Notes: generated by a model from the letters alone, not told the origin. Positions 8,817-18,143 are shown, numbered from the stretch's first letter. The stretch is 64,000 nucleotides of DNA from Pollutiaquabacter sp046052345 (GCA_046052345.1 JBJOMN010000065.1:4742-68741); one strand, 5' to 3'. Program-made: numbers and translations.

Positions 8817-10055
8817 ATGCTCCGCTCTCCGGTTTTCCGGCAATTCCTCCTCTACAGTTCCGGAGCGTTGTTTCTGCGGGGCGTATCCTTCCTTCTGATT
8901 CCCGTCTACACGCGCCTGCTCGATCCTGCAGAGTACGGCCGGCTAGACCTGGTGCTGACCGTCTCCTATACGCTGGAGCTTTTCTTCTCGTGGGGTTTGC
9001 TGCAGGTGATGCAGATGGACTACTACAAGTTCAACGAGGAAGAGCGCTCCGTCTGGCTGTCGCGCATACTCACGCTGTACACGTTCCTTTCCGGGGGAAT
9101 GTATGCCGTCACGTTGCTGGTAATGCCGGCAGCAGCGGAATCCCACGAAGTGTCGCGTGCGTTGTTGTTACCGGCCCTTTCCACATCCTTTCTTAATTTC
9201 TACCAAGGCTTCCTGCTGATACGGCTCCGGTTCTCGGAACGACCCAAAGTATTCACCGGGATGCAGGTCGGACTCGGCCTGCTTTCACTGACACTCAACC
9301 TGCTTTTTGTGGTCGTATTGCAGTCCGGAATTTCCGGAATCATCTATTCCAACCTTGTTACGGTCGCTGTTGCAGCCGTAGCGCTGTTCGGCTTTCATCG
9401 CGAAAGAGCCGGCGTGAAGCCTCGTATTTTGATGCGTTCTTCCATTTCCGGTCTGCTGCGTCACGGAGTGCTTTTCCTTCCGGGGCTGCTGTCCTATTGG
9501 CTGATGAGTGCTGCAGGACGTTGGTTCCTTCTCAATCATTCGGGCATCGACCACGTCGGCCTCTATTCCGTGGCGACACGTTTCAGTTTCATCGTGGAGC
9601 CGCTGGTCCTTCAGCCGCTGCTCAATGCCTGGACGCCGAAAATGCTGAAGGGGTTCGCCGCCGGTGATTATAAGGTCAGGATCGCCCGGTGGGTGGTTCC
9701 GGTGATTGTCGCCGCTGCTGCCGGAGGATTTCTCCTGCAGCTCGTGGCCGGTTGGGTGGTGGACGAGTCGTATCGTGAAGGTTTGTCGGTCATTCCTGTA
9801 CTTGTTCTTGGAACAGGCTTCAGTCTGTTGGCGCAGGCATCCGCGCAGCTGGTGATTTTCCGACGTAAGGTACATCTCACCATGAGCGGAATAGTGACCG
9901 GATTATGTGTGACCATGGCGGCGAATTACCTGCTGGTTCCCCGCTTCGGTGTCTACGGTGCGGCCATTTCCACGCTGGCCGGTAACATCTGCTGGTTCCT
10001 TATCGTGTACGGATTCTTCCTGCGGGAGCGGAGCAGGGCGGAGGCGGGTCGTTGA
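8817..10055 (+). CDS. Polysaccharide flippase (Wzx/MATE-like)
   Basis: Integral membrane protein of 412 residues with about 12 hydrophobic segments and the N-terminal signature of the Wzx/RfbX group (SSGALFLRGVSFLLIPVYTRLL, then PAEYGRLDL). These proteins flip undecaprenyl-diphosphate-linked glycans across the inner membrane. It is the first gene of the 8.8-22.4 kb operon and directly precedes a second flippase gene. There is a 96-nt space to the preferred start of the next gene, the largest gap inside the operon. The start ATG at 8817 follows the heptamer arrays. No clear promoter is visible between the arrays and the start. Confidence 0.9.
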   Translation: MLRSPVFRQFLLYSSGALFLRGVSFLLIPVYTRLLDPAEYGRLDLVLTVSYTLELFFSWGLLQVMQMDYYKFNEEERSVWLSRILTLYTFLSGGMYAVTLLVMPAAAESHEVSRALLLPALSTSFLNFYQGFLLIRLRFSERPKVFTGMQVGLGLLSLTLNLLFVVVLQSGISGIIYSNLVTVAVAAVALFGFHRERAGVKPRILMRSSISGLLRHGVLFLPGLLSYWLMSAAGRWFLLNHSGIDHVGLYSVATRFSFIVEPLVLQPLLNAWTPKMLKGFAAGDYKVRIARWVVPVIVAAAAGGFLLQLVAGWVVDESYREGLSVIPVLVLGTGFSLLAQASAQLVIFRRKVHLTMSGIVTGLCVTMAANYLLVPRFGVYGAAISTLAGNICWFLIVYGFFLRERSRAEAGR

Positions 10056-10116
10056 ACATGTTGTCCCGGTTGAAAAACGCCTTCTGTCCGGTTTCAATGC
10101 TGCACCTTAGGTTCCG

Positions 10117-10124
10117 TACCTTTG
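10117..10124 (+). promoter_or_regulatory. Bacteroidetes -7 box (TACCTTTG) inside the operon
   Basis: Full match to TAnnTTTG in the gap between the two flippase genes. No TTG is seen 17-23 nt upstream. If used, it would make the rest of the operon independently transcribed, and it excludes the TTG at 10122 as the start of the next gene. Confidence 0.45.
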
Positions 10125-10151
10125 AATGACAGAATTTTGTACTCCGTCTAC

Positions 10152-11426
10152 GTGCAACTGATACCACTTCGACTCAGGAACAGCGAGTTCTTCCGTAACG
10201 TCTTCACGCTTACGGCCGGAACCTTCCTGGCGCAACTGGTCACGGTGTTGCTCACCCCGGTGCTCTCCCGCTTATATACGCCGGCGGATTATGCGGTGTT
10301 TGCGCTGTTCACCTCGTTTGTCTCGCAAGTTGCTGTCGGGGCCTCCCTGCGTTTGGAAATGGCTTTACCGACTGTCCAGGATGACCGTGAGGCCGACGGA
10401 CTCACCAGGCTTGCATTCAGGATCGTTTCCGTGGTCAGCCTCCTGAGCATGATTGCCCTTGTAGTCTGGCTAAGGTTCATCGGTAGCACCGGCGGCAGTT
10501 CGTGGGTGCTGCTTTTGGCTCCTTTGGGCATCCTCTTTACGGCTCTGATGCAGGTGCTGAACATGGCATCCTCCCGTGCAAAGACCTTCCGGCTGAATTC
10601 CATGGCCCGCATCGTGCTCAGTCTGGTAACCGGTACGGTCTCGATGCTGCTCGGTTGGATGGGATGGGGAGCGAACGGATTGATCTTCGGCATGCTGGGA
10701 GGGCTTCTGGCAGGGACGTGGGTGCTGTGGCATCCGCAGCGCAAAAACGTGCACAGTGCCGTGAAGGGTCCCTATCCTGACCGTCATTATTTCCGTAAGT
10801 TCCGTCAGTACGTCTTTGTGAACACACCGCATGCGCTCGTGGATACGCTGGAGGTGTCCGGAATCCTTTTTCTGATGAACAGGTGTTACACCCAGGCGGA
10901 GATCGGTTCCTATTTCTTTGCGTACAGGCTATTGAAGCTGCCGGTGGCACTGATCGGTGCGGCAGTGTTCCAGGTCTTTTATCAGCGGATGGCGGAGGCA
11001 AGAAGTGAAGGTCGTCCTCTCGCACCTATGATCCGCAGTGTTTATCGGCAAATGGCCCTGGTTGGACTTCCGGTGTTCTTGGTGCTGATGTTCTTTTCCG
11101 ACGATGTCTTCCCCTTCGTATTCGGCAAAGAATGGAAGCTGGCAGGCATGCTGGCCAGCGTCATGTCTCCTTGGCTCTTCTTCAATTTCCTCGCTTCCGC
11201 TGTTTCCAGCGTCGGATTGTTATTGAATTTCCAAAAGCAGGCTTTCGCCATTGCAATAGTCGATATAAGTTTCCGCATGGGATTTCTCCTGATCGGGGGA
11301 GGTTTGTTCGGTTTCTCCGCCATGGTGTCATATCTGGCAGCATTTTCTTCTTTGGTCATGGTTTTCGCCACGTGGTGGTACCATCATATCGCACGTAAAA
11401 ATGATCTCGCTGAAGCAACTGTCTGA
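10152..11426 (+). CDS. Second polysaccharide flippase (Wzx-like)
   Basis: About 424 residues from the GTG at 10152, with a dozen or more membrane helices and the pattern FFRNVFTLTAGTFLAQ...LTPVLSRLYTP, typical of lipopolysaccharide/oligosaccharide flippases. TTG codons at 10122 and 10137 are also in frame, but 10122 lies within a full -7 promoter box and is unlikely. The 3' end overlaps the next gene by 26 nt. It resembles its upstream neighbour in class but not in detail, so the pair does not look like a recent tandem duplication. Two flippases side by side suggest either two lipid-linked substrates or subfunctionalisation. Confidence 0.87.
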   Translation: MQLIPLRLRNSEFFRNVFTLTAGTFLAQLVTVLLTPVLSRLYTPADYAVFALFTSFVSQVAVGASLRLEMALPTVQDDREADGLTRLAFRIVSVVSLLSMIALVVWLRFIGSTGGSSWVLLLAPLGILFTALMQVLNMASSRAKTFRLNSMARIVLSLVTGTVSMLLGWMGWGANGLIFGMLGGLLAGTWVLWHPQRKNVHSAVKGPYPDRHYFRKFRQYVFVNTPHALVDTLEVSGILFLMNRCYTQAEIGSYFFAYRLLKLPVALIGAAVFQVFYQRMAEARSEGRPLAPMIRSVYRQMALVGLPVFLVLMFFSDDVFPFVFGKEWKLAGMLASVMSPWLFFNFLASAVSSVGLLLNFQKQAFAIAIVDISFRMGFLLIGGGLFGFSAMVSYLAAFSSLVMVFATWWYHHIARKNDLAEATV

Positions 11427-12087
11427 GGTCCTTCGCATGCCGGAGAAGACCGTTTGTCTGGGCGATAGTGATGCCGACAGGCGATTATTCGAATCATTCA
11501 CCTCGAGGCATCCGAAATTCCCACTTATCAGCAGGAAGACGGTCGGTGTGGCTTTGTTGCCACTGGATGACTTCAAGACATCGGAGGATTATCTTGAAAG
11601 CGTAGGCGGTAAGAATTCCGCCGCTTACTTTTCCCGGAAGGCCATTCGTGCGGGCTACGCTTACGCAGCATTTGATCCCAATTCAAGGGCCGACGACATA
11701 CAGCGGATTCACCTGAGCTCACCGGAGCGGCAGGGTAAAAAGATGGACAGTTCTTACCGGACCGGGTTCGGCGAATATCCTTCCGACAGGAGGAATTCAT
11801 TCTACGGTGTCTTCAAAGGGGATGAGCTGGTAGCTTATATTTGGATTGTCCGTTCGGGTCAATTGTTGCTGATGAACCGTATCATGGGGCATGCCGATCA
11901 TCTGCGTAACGGTGTGATGTACCTGCTGGTCAGTTCCCTTATCCGGCAGGAGATCGACAAGGAAGGGGCGCAAGGTCGGTTTGTCATGTATGATACCATG
12001 TTAGGCGCCTCTGCAGGTCTGAGGATGTTCAAGGAACGGTGCGGGTTCAGGCCCTACAGGTTAAAATGGCGACTTCCCGTAAAATGA
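11401..12087 (+). CDS. GNAT/FemAB-like acyltransferase, putative
   Basis: Soluble protein of 228 residues starting inside the flippase gene (26-nt overlap) and ending in an ATGA overlap with the next gene. No exact family is recognised. The central part (YGVFKGDELVAYIWIV) and the C-terminal part (GLRMFKERCGFRPYRLKW) resemble the strand-helix pattern of GNAT-type N-acyltransferases, including an F..RCGF segment near the end like the FyexxGF of that fold. A role in acylating a sugar, working with the deacetylase-like and hexapeptide transferase genes that follow, is an inference from context. Confidence 0.6.
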   Translation: MISLKQLSEVLRMPEKTVCLGDSDADRRLFESFTSRHPKFPLISRKTVGVALLPLDDFKTSEDYLESVGGKNSAAYFSRKAIRAGYAYAAFDPNSRADDIQRIHLSSPERQGKKMDSSYRTGFGEYPSDRRNSFYGVFKGDELVAYIWIVRSGQLLLMNRIMGHADHLRNGVMYLLVSSLIRQEIDKEGAQGRFVMYDTMLGASAGLRMFKERCGFRPYRLKWRLPVK

Positions 12088-12872
12088 ATCCGGCACATCG
12101 CATATACTCCGATTACTTCCTCCCCTCAAGGTTGGGAGAATATGACAGCATTCTCCTCACTGCCCTGGAGAAAGGCTATGAGCACATGACGTTGACGGAT
12201 TTCCGGTCGGTGGTCTCCTCCGGATCCTCCGGGTCTTATTCCGGGATATTCCTTCATCGTCACGATATCGACACCGATGTGTCCACTGCGGGATTGATTT
12301 TTAACACCGAGAAGAAACGCGGTATCAGATCCAGTTATTATTTCCGCCTCTCAACGCTGGATTTCGAATTGATGAAAGAGATACATGATTACGGCAGCGA
12401 AGTCGGTTATCACTATGAGGAGATCGCCACGTTCTGTAAGCGAAACGGTATAAAGGATGTGGAGACCGTCAAAAGCAGGATGGGGGAGATCCGGGATGCT
12501 TTTTTGGAAAATCTCGCATTTGTTGAAAAGGGCTGCGGTTTCAAGATCCGCTCCATCGCTTCCCACGGTGATTTCGTGAACAGAAAGTTGGGAATGCCCA
12601 ATCATGCATTGGTGGACGCCGTATTCCTTAGTGAAACAGGTGTCGGATTAGAGTGCTATGATCCCTTGTTGGTTCGCGAATATTCTGTCATTATTTCGGA
12701 TGCGCCTTATCCGCATTTCTACCGCCCACTTGATCCTTTCACCGCAATCTCGGAAAGCCGCAAGGTGATTTATATGCTTACCCATCCCCGTCATTGGAGA
12801 TCATCCGTCCTGGTCAACCTGAAAGACGATATCCTCAGGGCTTGGGAAGGATTCAAATACCGCATGTCATGA
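12084..12872 (+). CDS. Polysaccharide deacetylase-like (NodB fold) protein
   Basis: 262 residues. The start at 12084 is set by an ATGA overlap with the preceding stop codon. The GTG at 12039 is a less likely alternative. A metal-site motif of NodB-type deacetylases is visible as FLHRHDID (H60, D61, D63), with a second His-containing strand later (VGYHYEE). There is no signal peptide, so the protein is probably cytoplasmic and may act on nucleotide-linked or lipid-linked sugars rather than finished polymer. Its C-terminus contains MLTHPRHW, resembling the last conserved His region of the fold. It overlaps the next gene by 4 nt. Confidence 0.75.
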   Translation: MNPAHRIYSDYFLPSRLGEYDSILLTALEKGYEHMTLTDFRSVVSSGSSGSYSGIFLHRHDIDTDVSTAGLIFNTEKKRGIRSSYYFRLSTLDFELMKEIHDYGSEVGYHYEEIATFCKRNGIKDVETVKSRMGEIRDAFLENLAFVEKGCGFKIRSIASHGDFVNRKLGMPNHALVDAVFLSETGVGLECYDPLLVREYSVIISDAPYPHFYRPLDPFTAISESRKVIYMLTHPRHWRSSVLVNLKDDILRAWEGFKYRMS

Positions 12873-13447
12873 TAGCTCGTGTAAGACACTTTTTCTTGAA
12901 ATTCTTCTCTCCCGTAATGGTCGGACGATACAAAAGGCCGGACGGTGTGCTTCTTCCCTCAACCAGGATCAGTAACACGACCTATGTGGAGTGTCCCGCC
13001 CGGCTTGCAATAGGAGATAACGTGTTCATCGGACATTTCAATTTCATAGATGCCAGCCAGGGACTCATTATCGGAGAAGGCTGCCAGATTACGAATTATG
13101 TCTCGATACTCACTCATTCGAGCCATATATCCATACGGCTGTATGGCCCGGATTATACCGGGCACAAGGACCATCACGGATATGTCAGAGGAAAGGTGGA
13201 AATCGGTGCATACACCTTCGTAGGACCTCACTCGGTGATCATGCCGGGATCCAGCATCGGAAAGGGAAGCATTGTTTCCGCCTTCAGTTACGTGAAAGGG
13301 GAGTTTCCGGACTTTTCAATAATTTCGGGCAATCCTGCTGTCAGGACCGGAGATACACGGGACCTTGACCGTCCGTACCTTGAAAAGCATCCTGAACTCA
13401 TGGTACTTTACCAAAGCTGGTCCAAGGACGAATCCTTGAGAAGTTGA
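12869..13447 (+). CDS. Left-handed beta-helix (hexapeptide) acyltransferase
   Basis: 192 residues from the ATG at 12869 (ATGA overlap with the deacetylase-like gene). Hexapeptide rungs are visible: IGDNVFIGHF, GLIIGEGCQI, KVEIGAYTFVGPHSVIMPGSSIGKGSIVSAFS, closing with IISGNPAVRTG, the usual C-terminal signature of WbbJ/Maa-type O-acetyltransferases. The likely reaction is acetyl-CoA-dependent O-acetylation of a sugar in the surface polysaccharide. The loop with HSSHISIRLYGPDYTGHKDHHGY supplies candidate catalytic histidines. Confidence 0.87.
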   Translation: MIARVRHFFLKFFSPVMVGRYKRPDGVLLPSTRISNTTYVECPARLAIGDNVFIGHFNFIDASQGLIIGEGCQITNYVSILTHSSHISIRLYGPDYTGHKDHHGYVRGKVEIGAYTFVGPHSVIMPGSSIGKGSIVSAFSYVKGEFPDFSIISGNPAVRTGDTRDLDRPYLEKHPELMVLYQSWSKDESLRS

Positions 13448-13456
13448 TAAGAACCG

Positions 13457-14509
13457 ATGCGAAAACTGCTGCTCGTCGGCACCGATACGGTGCATGTGTA
13501 CAATTACATTGAGCTTGTCAAGGGATATTTCGACCGGGTGCTTCTTGTCTCAAACGCCATTAACAAGGACTACCGCGGAGAAGTGGTAGCAGTTGACTTT
13601 TCCATGCGCCATCCATTGTCCATCTTCAGGACTCCTACCGCGATACGCAAGGCGATAGAGGATTTCCGCCCTTCCGTCATACATGTACATCAGGCGAACT
13701 CGGTGGCATGGTATTTATTCCGGGCCTTGAAGGGACGCGATATTCCTGTCGTACTTACCGCATGGGGAAGCGACATACTGGTTGCCCCCGGTCGAAACAT
13801 CTTTCTGCGCAGGATGATCGCCGACAACCTGAGGAAAGCCACCGTTCTTACATCCGACTCTCGCCATATGGCGGATGAAATGCGTCGTCTGATCGGGGCT
13901 CCTTCACCTGAAATACTCATCGCCAATTTCGGTATCGACACGGATTTCTCGGCAACTCCGAAAGAGAAGGTCATATACTCCAATCGGCTTCACAAGCCAA
14001 TCTACAGGATAGAGGCGGTGCTGGCAGCCTTCTCCAAGTTCTTGTCAAAGCCTTCGAATGCCGACTGGCGACTGTCCGTCGCAGCCGTGGGAGAAGAGAC
14101 CGGTCGCCTGAAAACACTTGCCGCCGATCTGGGAATTGCCGAAAAGGTAACCTTCGAGGGGTGGGTTTCCCGCCGGGAAAATGCGATGCTGTATGCAAAG
14201 GCTGCCGTCTTCGTCTCCATCCCGGAGAGTGATGCAACTTCCATCAGTCTTCTGGAGGCCATGTCGCATGGATGTATTCCCGTGGTCTCAGATCTTCCGG
14301 CGAACCGTGAATGGATTCGTGACGGAGAGAACGGTGTGATCGTAAAGGACGTCAATGAGGACTTTTTCTCACGTGTCGCGGAAATAGATGCGGCGAATGC
14401 CGCCGGAATCAATCGGGATATCATCTCCAAGGAAGCCACCAAGGAGGTGAATCGTGCAAGATTCCTTGACTGTTATGACCGATTACTTTCCGGCTCTGCT
14501 ACCTGCTGA
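13457..14509 (+). CDS. Glycosyltransferase, GT4 family
   Basis: 350-residue GT-B fold retaining glycosyltransferase without signal peptide. The N-terminal acceptor half begins RKLLLVGTD. The C-terminal donor half has VTFEGWVSR and the conserved EX7E-type segment IPESDATSISLLEAMSHG with VVSDLPANREWI. It acts on the cytoplasmic face, adding a sugar to the lipid-linked oligosaccharide. The stop and the next start overlap (TGATG), supporting translational coupling. Sugar specificity cannot be read from sequence. Confidence 0.92.
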   Translation: MRKLLLVGTDTVHVYNYIELVKGYFDRVLLVSNAINKDYRGEVVAVDFSMRHPLSIFRTPTAIRKAIEDFRPSVIHVHQANSVAWYLFRALKGRDIPVVLTAWGSDILVAPGRNIFLRRMIADNLRKATVLTSDSRHMADEMRRLIGAPSPEILIANFGIDTDFSATPKEKVIYSNRLHKPIYRIEAVLAAFSKFLSKPSNADWRLSVAAVGEETGRLKTLAADLGIAEKVTFEGWVSRRENAMLYAKAAVFVSIPESDATSISLLEAMSHGCIPVVSDLPANREWIRDGENGVIVKDVNEDFFSRVAEIDAANAAGINRDIISKEATKEVNRARFLDCYDRLLSGSATC

Positions 14510-15636
14510 TGAAAATCTGTCACTATACAACCGTCCATCGTTGGAACGACACACGGATTTTCCATAAGATGTGTGTTTCCCTTGCCGCTTCAGGCCATGA
14601 AGTGACACTCGTTGCGCCCGGTTCGGGCGTGCGAATGGTCAAGGGTGTGCTCGTGGCCGGAGTGCCATTCAGCTCAGGAAGGTTGGCACGCGCAACGGTT
14701 TTTTCCTGGCGGATCCTGCGCAGGGCTCTTGCTAGCAAGGCGGAAATCTTCCATTTCCATGATCCTGAACTCATCTGGACCGGGCTGCTTCTGCGTTTGT
14801 TCGGAAAGAAGGTGGTGTTCGATATCCATGAGAATATCCGTGCCCAGATCAGGGTGAAACGGTGGCTGCCGCTCCGCGGGCTTTTCGCTTCCGCCTTTTC
14901 CGTCGTTGATTTCGCAGTTCAATATCTTTTCTATCTGGTCCTTGCCGAAAATTCTTATACCCGATTGTACAGGCGCAGGCCCGATAAGACCGCGGTCGTA
15001 ATGAATTTCCCGGACATCGAGGCCTTGAGGGATTTCCGGATAGAGGACAGGTCGCGGGTAGGAAACGGAATTTTCTATGTGGGAGGGGTGACTGTCGAGC
15101 GCGGTATCAGGACTGTCCTGGACTCCCTGCTGCTTCTTCATGAGCAAGGTCTCGATTTTCATTTTCATTGTGTAGGTCCTGTCGCAGCGGACGTACGCGT
15201 TGGTATAATCGACGCTTCCGTTTACGATCCAATTCGTTCCAAGGTCACCTTCCATGGCCCTATGGATCTGCCGGAAGCTTACGCGCTTTCCCGCACGTGC
15301 AGGGTAGGACTGTCTGTCCTGCTTCCCATCGACAACTACAGGGAGTCCTATTCGACCAAGGTCTTTGAATACATGAGTATAGGTTTGCCTGTCATAACAT
15401 CAAACTTCCGGCTCTATGAGGAGGTCGTCACCCGACATAAGGCCGGTTTATGCATAGATCCCGGTAGCTCCGCTGATTTGGCAAATGCAATCCGTGCCAT
15501 CTTTGACCATGGTGATATTGCTGCGCAGATGTCCCGCAATGGAATTGATGCTGCCATCCGGCATTATTCATGGCGTGGCGAGTTCGACAAGCTGCTGGAA
15601 TTATACGGAAAGTTAGACCCCGAAAAAAAACGATGA
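14509..15636 (+). CDS. Glycosyltransferase, GT4 family
   Basis: 375 residues, GT-B fold. The N-terminus (KICHYTTVHRWNDTRIFHKM) is typical of GT4 enzymes in Bacteroidota capsule loci. FHFHDPEL and VVFDIHEN lie in the first domain, and the donor domain shows YRESYSTKVFEYMSIGLPVITS with the conserved glutamate helix. It starts on the last base of the previous gene and ends in an ATGA overlap with the next. It probably adds a sugar to the growing repeat unit on undecaprenyl diphosphate. Confidence 0.92.
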   Translation: MKICHYTTVHRWNDTRIFHKMCVSLAASGHEVTLVAPGSGVRMVKGVLVAGVPFSSGRLARATVFSWRILRRALASKAEIFHFHDPELIWTGLLLRLFGKKVVFDIHENIRAQIRVKRWLPLRGLFASAFSVVDFAVQYLFYLVLAENSYTRLYRRRPDKTAVVMNFPDIEALRDFRIEDRSRVGNGIFYVGGVTVERGIRTVLDSLLLLHEQGLDFHFHCVGPVAADVRVGIIDASVYDPIRSKVTFHGPMDLPEAYALSRTCRVGLSVLLPIDNYRESYSTKVFEYMSIGLPVITSNFRLYEEVVTRHKAGLCIDPGSSADLANAIRAIFDHGDIAAQMSRNGIDAAIRHYSWRGEFDKLLELYGKLDPEKKR

Positions 15637-16874
15637 GACTCCTCATCCTCACCCAATACTTTCCGCCCGAAGTCGGTGCGCCGCAGAACCGTCTTTATGA
15701 GCTGGCGGTTCGGCTCAAGAAGGCCGGCGTGGATGTCACCGTGCTGACGGCCATGCCGAATTATCCGCGGATGGTCATCCATCCCGAATACGCCGGAAAG
15801 AAATATGCCATGGAGGAGATGGGAGGAATCACCGTACATCGTTCTTCCATCTACGTTTCCACCGACCGTTCTATCGTGAAACGGTTGCGCAACTATTTTT
15901 CGTTCGTCCTTTCGTCCTGGCGCACCGGACGCCGCCTCGACGGGCCGTTCGATTTCATATTCTGCGAAAGTCCGCCGCTTTTCCTGGGAATTTCGGCCCT
16001 GCTGCTGGCGCGATGTTTCAAGGCCCGTATGATCTTCAACGTCTCCGACCTCTGGCCCGAGAGCGCCGAGAAACTGGGACTGGTCACCAATCGTGTCTTG
16101 CTGAAAGCAGCAACCATCCTCGAAGAACGTCTGTACCGTTCTTCCTCCCTTATCACCGGCCAGACGCAGGGAATCGTCCGGAATATCCGTTCCCGCTTTC
16201 CTCAGAAGGAAGTTTACTGGCTACCCAATGGTGTAGATTTGGAGTATTACAATCCGGATTCCTTCGACCGTTCATGGCGTACGGAAGCAGGATTCAGGGA
16301 GCAAGACTTCCTCGTGCTTTATGCCGGCATCATCGGCCATGCTCAAGGATTGGAGGTCATCCTGGATGCCGCTGAACGTCTTCGCGACCATCCTCGTATC
16401 CGCTTTCTGATGCTGGGTGACGGACCTGAGAAGGAGCGTTTGACCGCTTCTGCCGCCGGGCGCCGACTGACCAATGTCGTTTTCCTTGATCCCGTCCCAA
16501 AAGCAAAGATGCCGTTTGTCGTATCTGCCTCCGATGCCGCCGTCGTCCCGCTCAAGCGCCTGGAGCTTTTCAAAGGCGCTATCCCGTCCAAGATCTTCGA
16601 ATCACTGGCGATGCGTAAACCCGTTTTGCTGGGAGTGGAAGGGGAGGCGAAGGAACTATTCATCGAGGAAGGGAAGTGTGGTATTGCGTTCACCCCCGAA
16701 TCCGATTCGGAGTTAGCGGAGGGGGTATTGAAGCTTTCCGGCGACAAGGAACTGCTTCTTCGCCTTGGCGAGAATGCAAGGGCCTACGCGGCCTCCCGTT
16801 TCGACCGGAACCGCATTGCAGCCGACTTCCTGCATCAGCTCGAGAAGTCGTATTCAACACGCAGCCGTGGATGA
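15633..16874 (+). CDS. Glycosyltransferase, GT4 family (WbuB/WcaI-like)
   Basis: 413 residues from the ATG at 15633 (ATGA overlap). It opens with RLLILTQYFPPEVGAPQNRLYELA, characteristic of the WbuB group of GT4 enzymes that transfer an N-acetylated amino sugar, often L-FucNAc. The donor domain shows SDAAVVPLKRLELFKGAIPSK then IFESLAMRKPVLLGVEG, the expected nucleotide-sugar site. In other loci WbuB-type enzymes act early, just after the initiating transferase, which agrees with the presence of WecB and a DegT aminotransferase downstream. The acceptor and donor are inferred, not shown. Confidence 0.9.
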   Translation: MRLLILTQYFPPEVGAPQNRLYELAVRLKKAGVDVTVLTAMPNYPRMVIHPEYAGKKYAMEEMGGITVHRSSIYVSTDRSIVKRLRNYFSFVLSSWRTGRRLDGPFDFIFCESPPLFLGISALLLARCFKARMIFNVSDLWPESAEKLGLVTNRVLLKAATILEERLYRSSSLITGQTQGIVRNIRSRFPQKEVYWLPNGVDLEYYNPDSFDRSWRTEAGFREQDFLVLYAGIIGHAQGLEVILDAAERLRDHPRIRFLMLGDGPEKERLTASAAGRRLTNVVFLDPVPKAKMPFVVSASDAAVVPLKRLELFKGAIPSKIFESLAMRKPVLLGVEGEAKELFIEEGKCGIAFTPESDSELAEGVLKLSGDKELLLRLGENARAYAASRFDRNRIAADFLHQLEKSYSTRSRG

Positions 16875-16925
16875 CGGAGTATCGCCGTCTTATGAAACCC
16901 TCCTTATAGCGGTAAATTAGCAGCC

Positions 16926-18143
16926 ATGAAAGCTGCCCTCGAGCGGACAGTACCCATCCTGTTCTCTCTGCTCTTTTTCGTACTTACCTTCTCGAAGGCG
17001 ATTGTTTCCATCTTGCTGGTGCTGCTGTTGCTTGCGGGCATGCTTACCGCGGACCGGTCAGCTTGGCGGCGGACACTGCGTTCCCCTGTTCTGTGGTGGC
17101 CGACGGCATTCGTGACCTGGCACTTGGTTTCATTGCTGTGGTCCGAAAACCTCGCCTTCGGTTTTTTTGATCTCCAGATCAAAGTGCTGCTGGTCGTCAT
17201 CTCGCTCGTAGTGCTGCTCCACGAACCGTTTCTTCGTTCCCGCGGCTCACGACTTTTTCTCGCTTTTTATTCAGGATTGGCCTTTAGTGTCGCGGTGTTG
17301 CTGGTGTATGCGTTCATGCGGCACAGAGAGACCGGCTCCTGGAGCCCGTTCTTCTATACCGGCTTCTCCAATTTCATGCACCCTTCCTACCTGGCTTGTT
17401 ATCTGGATGTGGCGGTATTGCTATTGTTGACCGGAGCGTCCGGGTTGAACGTCCTGTCCGGCGCTATAAAGTGGTCGCTGATCGTTCTGTTCAGTGTCGC
17501 TGTGGTGCTGTTGAACAGCAAGGCGGGTATTATCGGGTGGTGCCTGGTCACGTTAGTGCTGATGTTGTGGAAGTCGGTGCGGGAGAGATCCTTGTCCGCA
17601 CTTTTTGCCGCTGTGCTTTTTCCCGTCCTGATGTGGACGGCTCTGCGATTGGTGGCGCCCGCCACCGGCGACAGAATGGCCGACCTTCAAAAGGCTGTAG
17701 GAGCATCGGAGACTGTTTCGAATCCGCAAGCTTCATCGGCGGTTCGTATTGCAGTTTGGCGGACGACTTGGCAGCTCATCCGCAGTCAACCGCTGCTGGG
17801 AACGGGTGCGGGTGACATCAAGGACGAGCTCATAGCGGCCTATGCTGCAGAGGGCGCATCGTTCTCCGCCGAACACCGCTTCAACGCGCACAACCAGTTC
17901 CTCCAGACCTGGCTGGCAACCGGCATCATCGGCTTGCTGCTGTTGCTGGGAACCCTTTTCTTTCCGACACTGCAATATCGATTGTACCCGGAGCCGGCAT
18001 GGGTGCTGTTCATCGTGCTGTCTGCTTTCAACATGGCGGTGGAGTCGCTGCTGGAAAGACAAGACGGTGTGGTATTCTTTGCGCTGTTTTATTCCGTATT
18101 TTTGATTCGGTTCGCACACAGCCGTCATTCCGGCGACTTATGA
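16926..18143 (+). CDS. O-antigen ligase / Wzy-type polymerase family membrane protein
   Basis: 405 residues with about ten to twelve hydrophobic helices and a large periplasmic loop before the last helices. That loop has the Wzy_C-type pattern ending in HRFNAHNQFLQTWLATGIIG, matching the conserved H of O-antigen ligases/polymerases. In a Wzx operon this is most likely the repeat-unit polymerase, though WaaL and Wzy cannot be separated from sequence alone. It is preceded by a 51-nt gap and overlaps wecB by 4 nt (ATGA). Confidence 0.87.
   Translation: MKAALERTVPILFSLLFFVLTFSKAIVSILLVLLLLAGMLTADRSAWRRTLRSPVLWWPTAFVTWHLVSLLWSENLAFGFFDLQIKVLLVVISLVVLLHEPFLRSRGSRLFLAFYSGLAFSVAVLLVYAFMRHRETGSWSPFFYTGFSNFMHPSYLACYLDVAVLLLLTGASGLNVLSGAIKWSLIVLFSVAVVLLNSKAGIIGWCLVTLVLMLWKSVRERSLSALFAAVLFPVLMWTALRLVAPATGDRMADLQKAVGASETVSNPQASSAVRIAVWRTTWQLIRSQPLLGTGAGDIKDELIAAYAAEGASFSAEHRFNAHNQFLQTWLATGIIGLLLLLGTLFFPTLQYRLYPEPAWVLFIVLSAFNMAVESLLERQDGVVFFALFYSVFLIRFAHSRHSGDL

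Noticed and set aside
9285..9875. Minus-strand frames within the flippase genes
   Set aside because: Their peptides lack hydrophobic or domain patterns and are antisense to well-supported membrane proteins.
10122..10124. TTG as the start of the second flippase
   Set aside because: It lies inside a full -7 promoter box (TACCTTTG), so a transcript from this promoter would not contain it. A later GTG or TTG is preferred.
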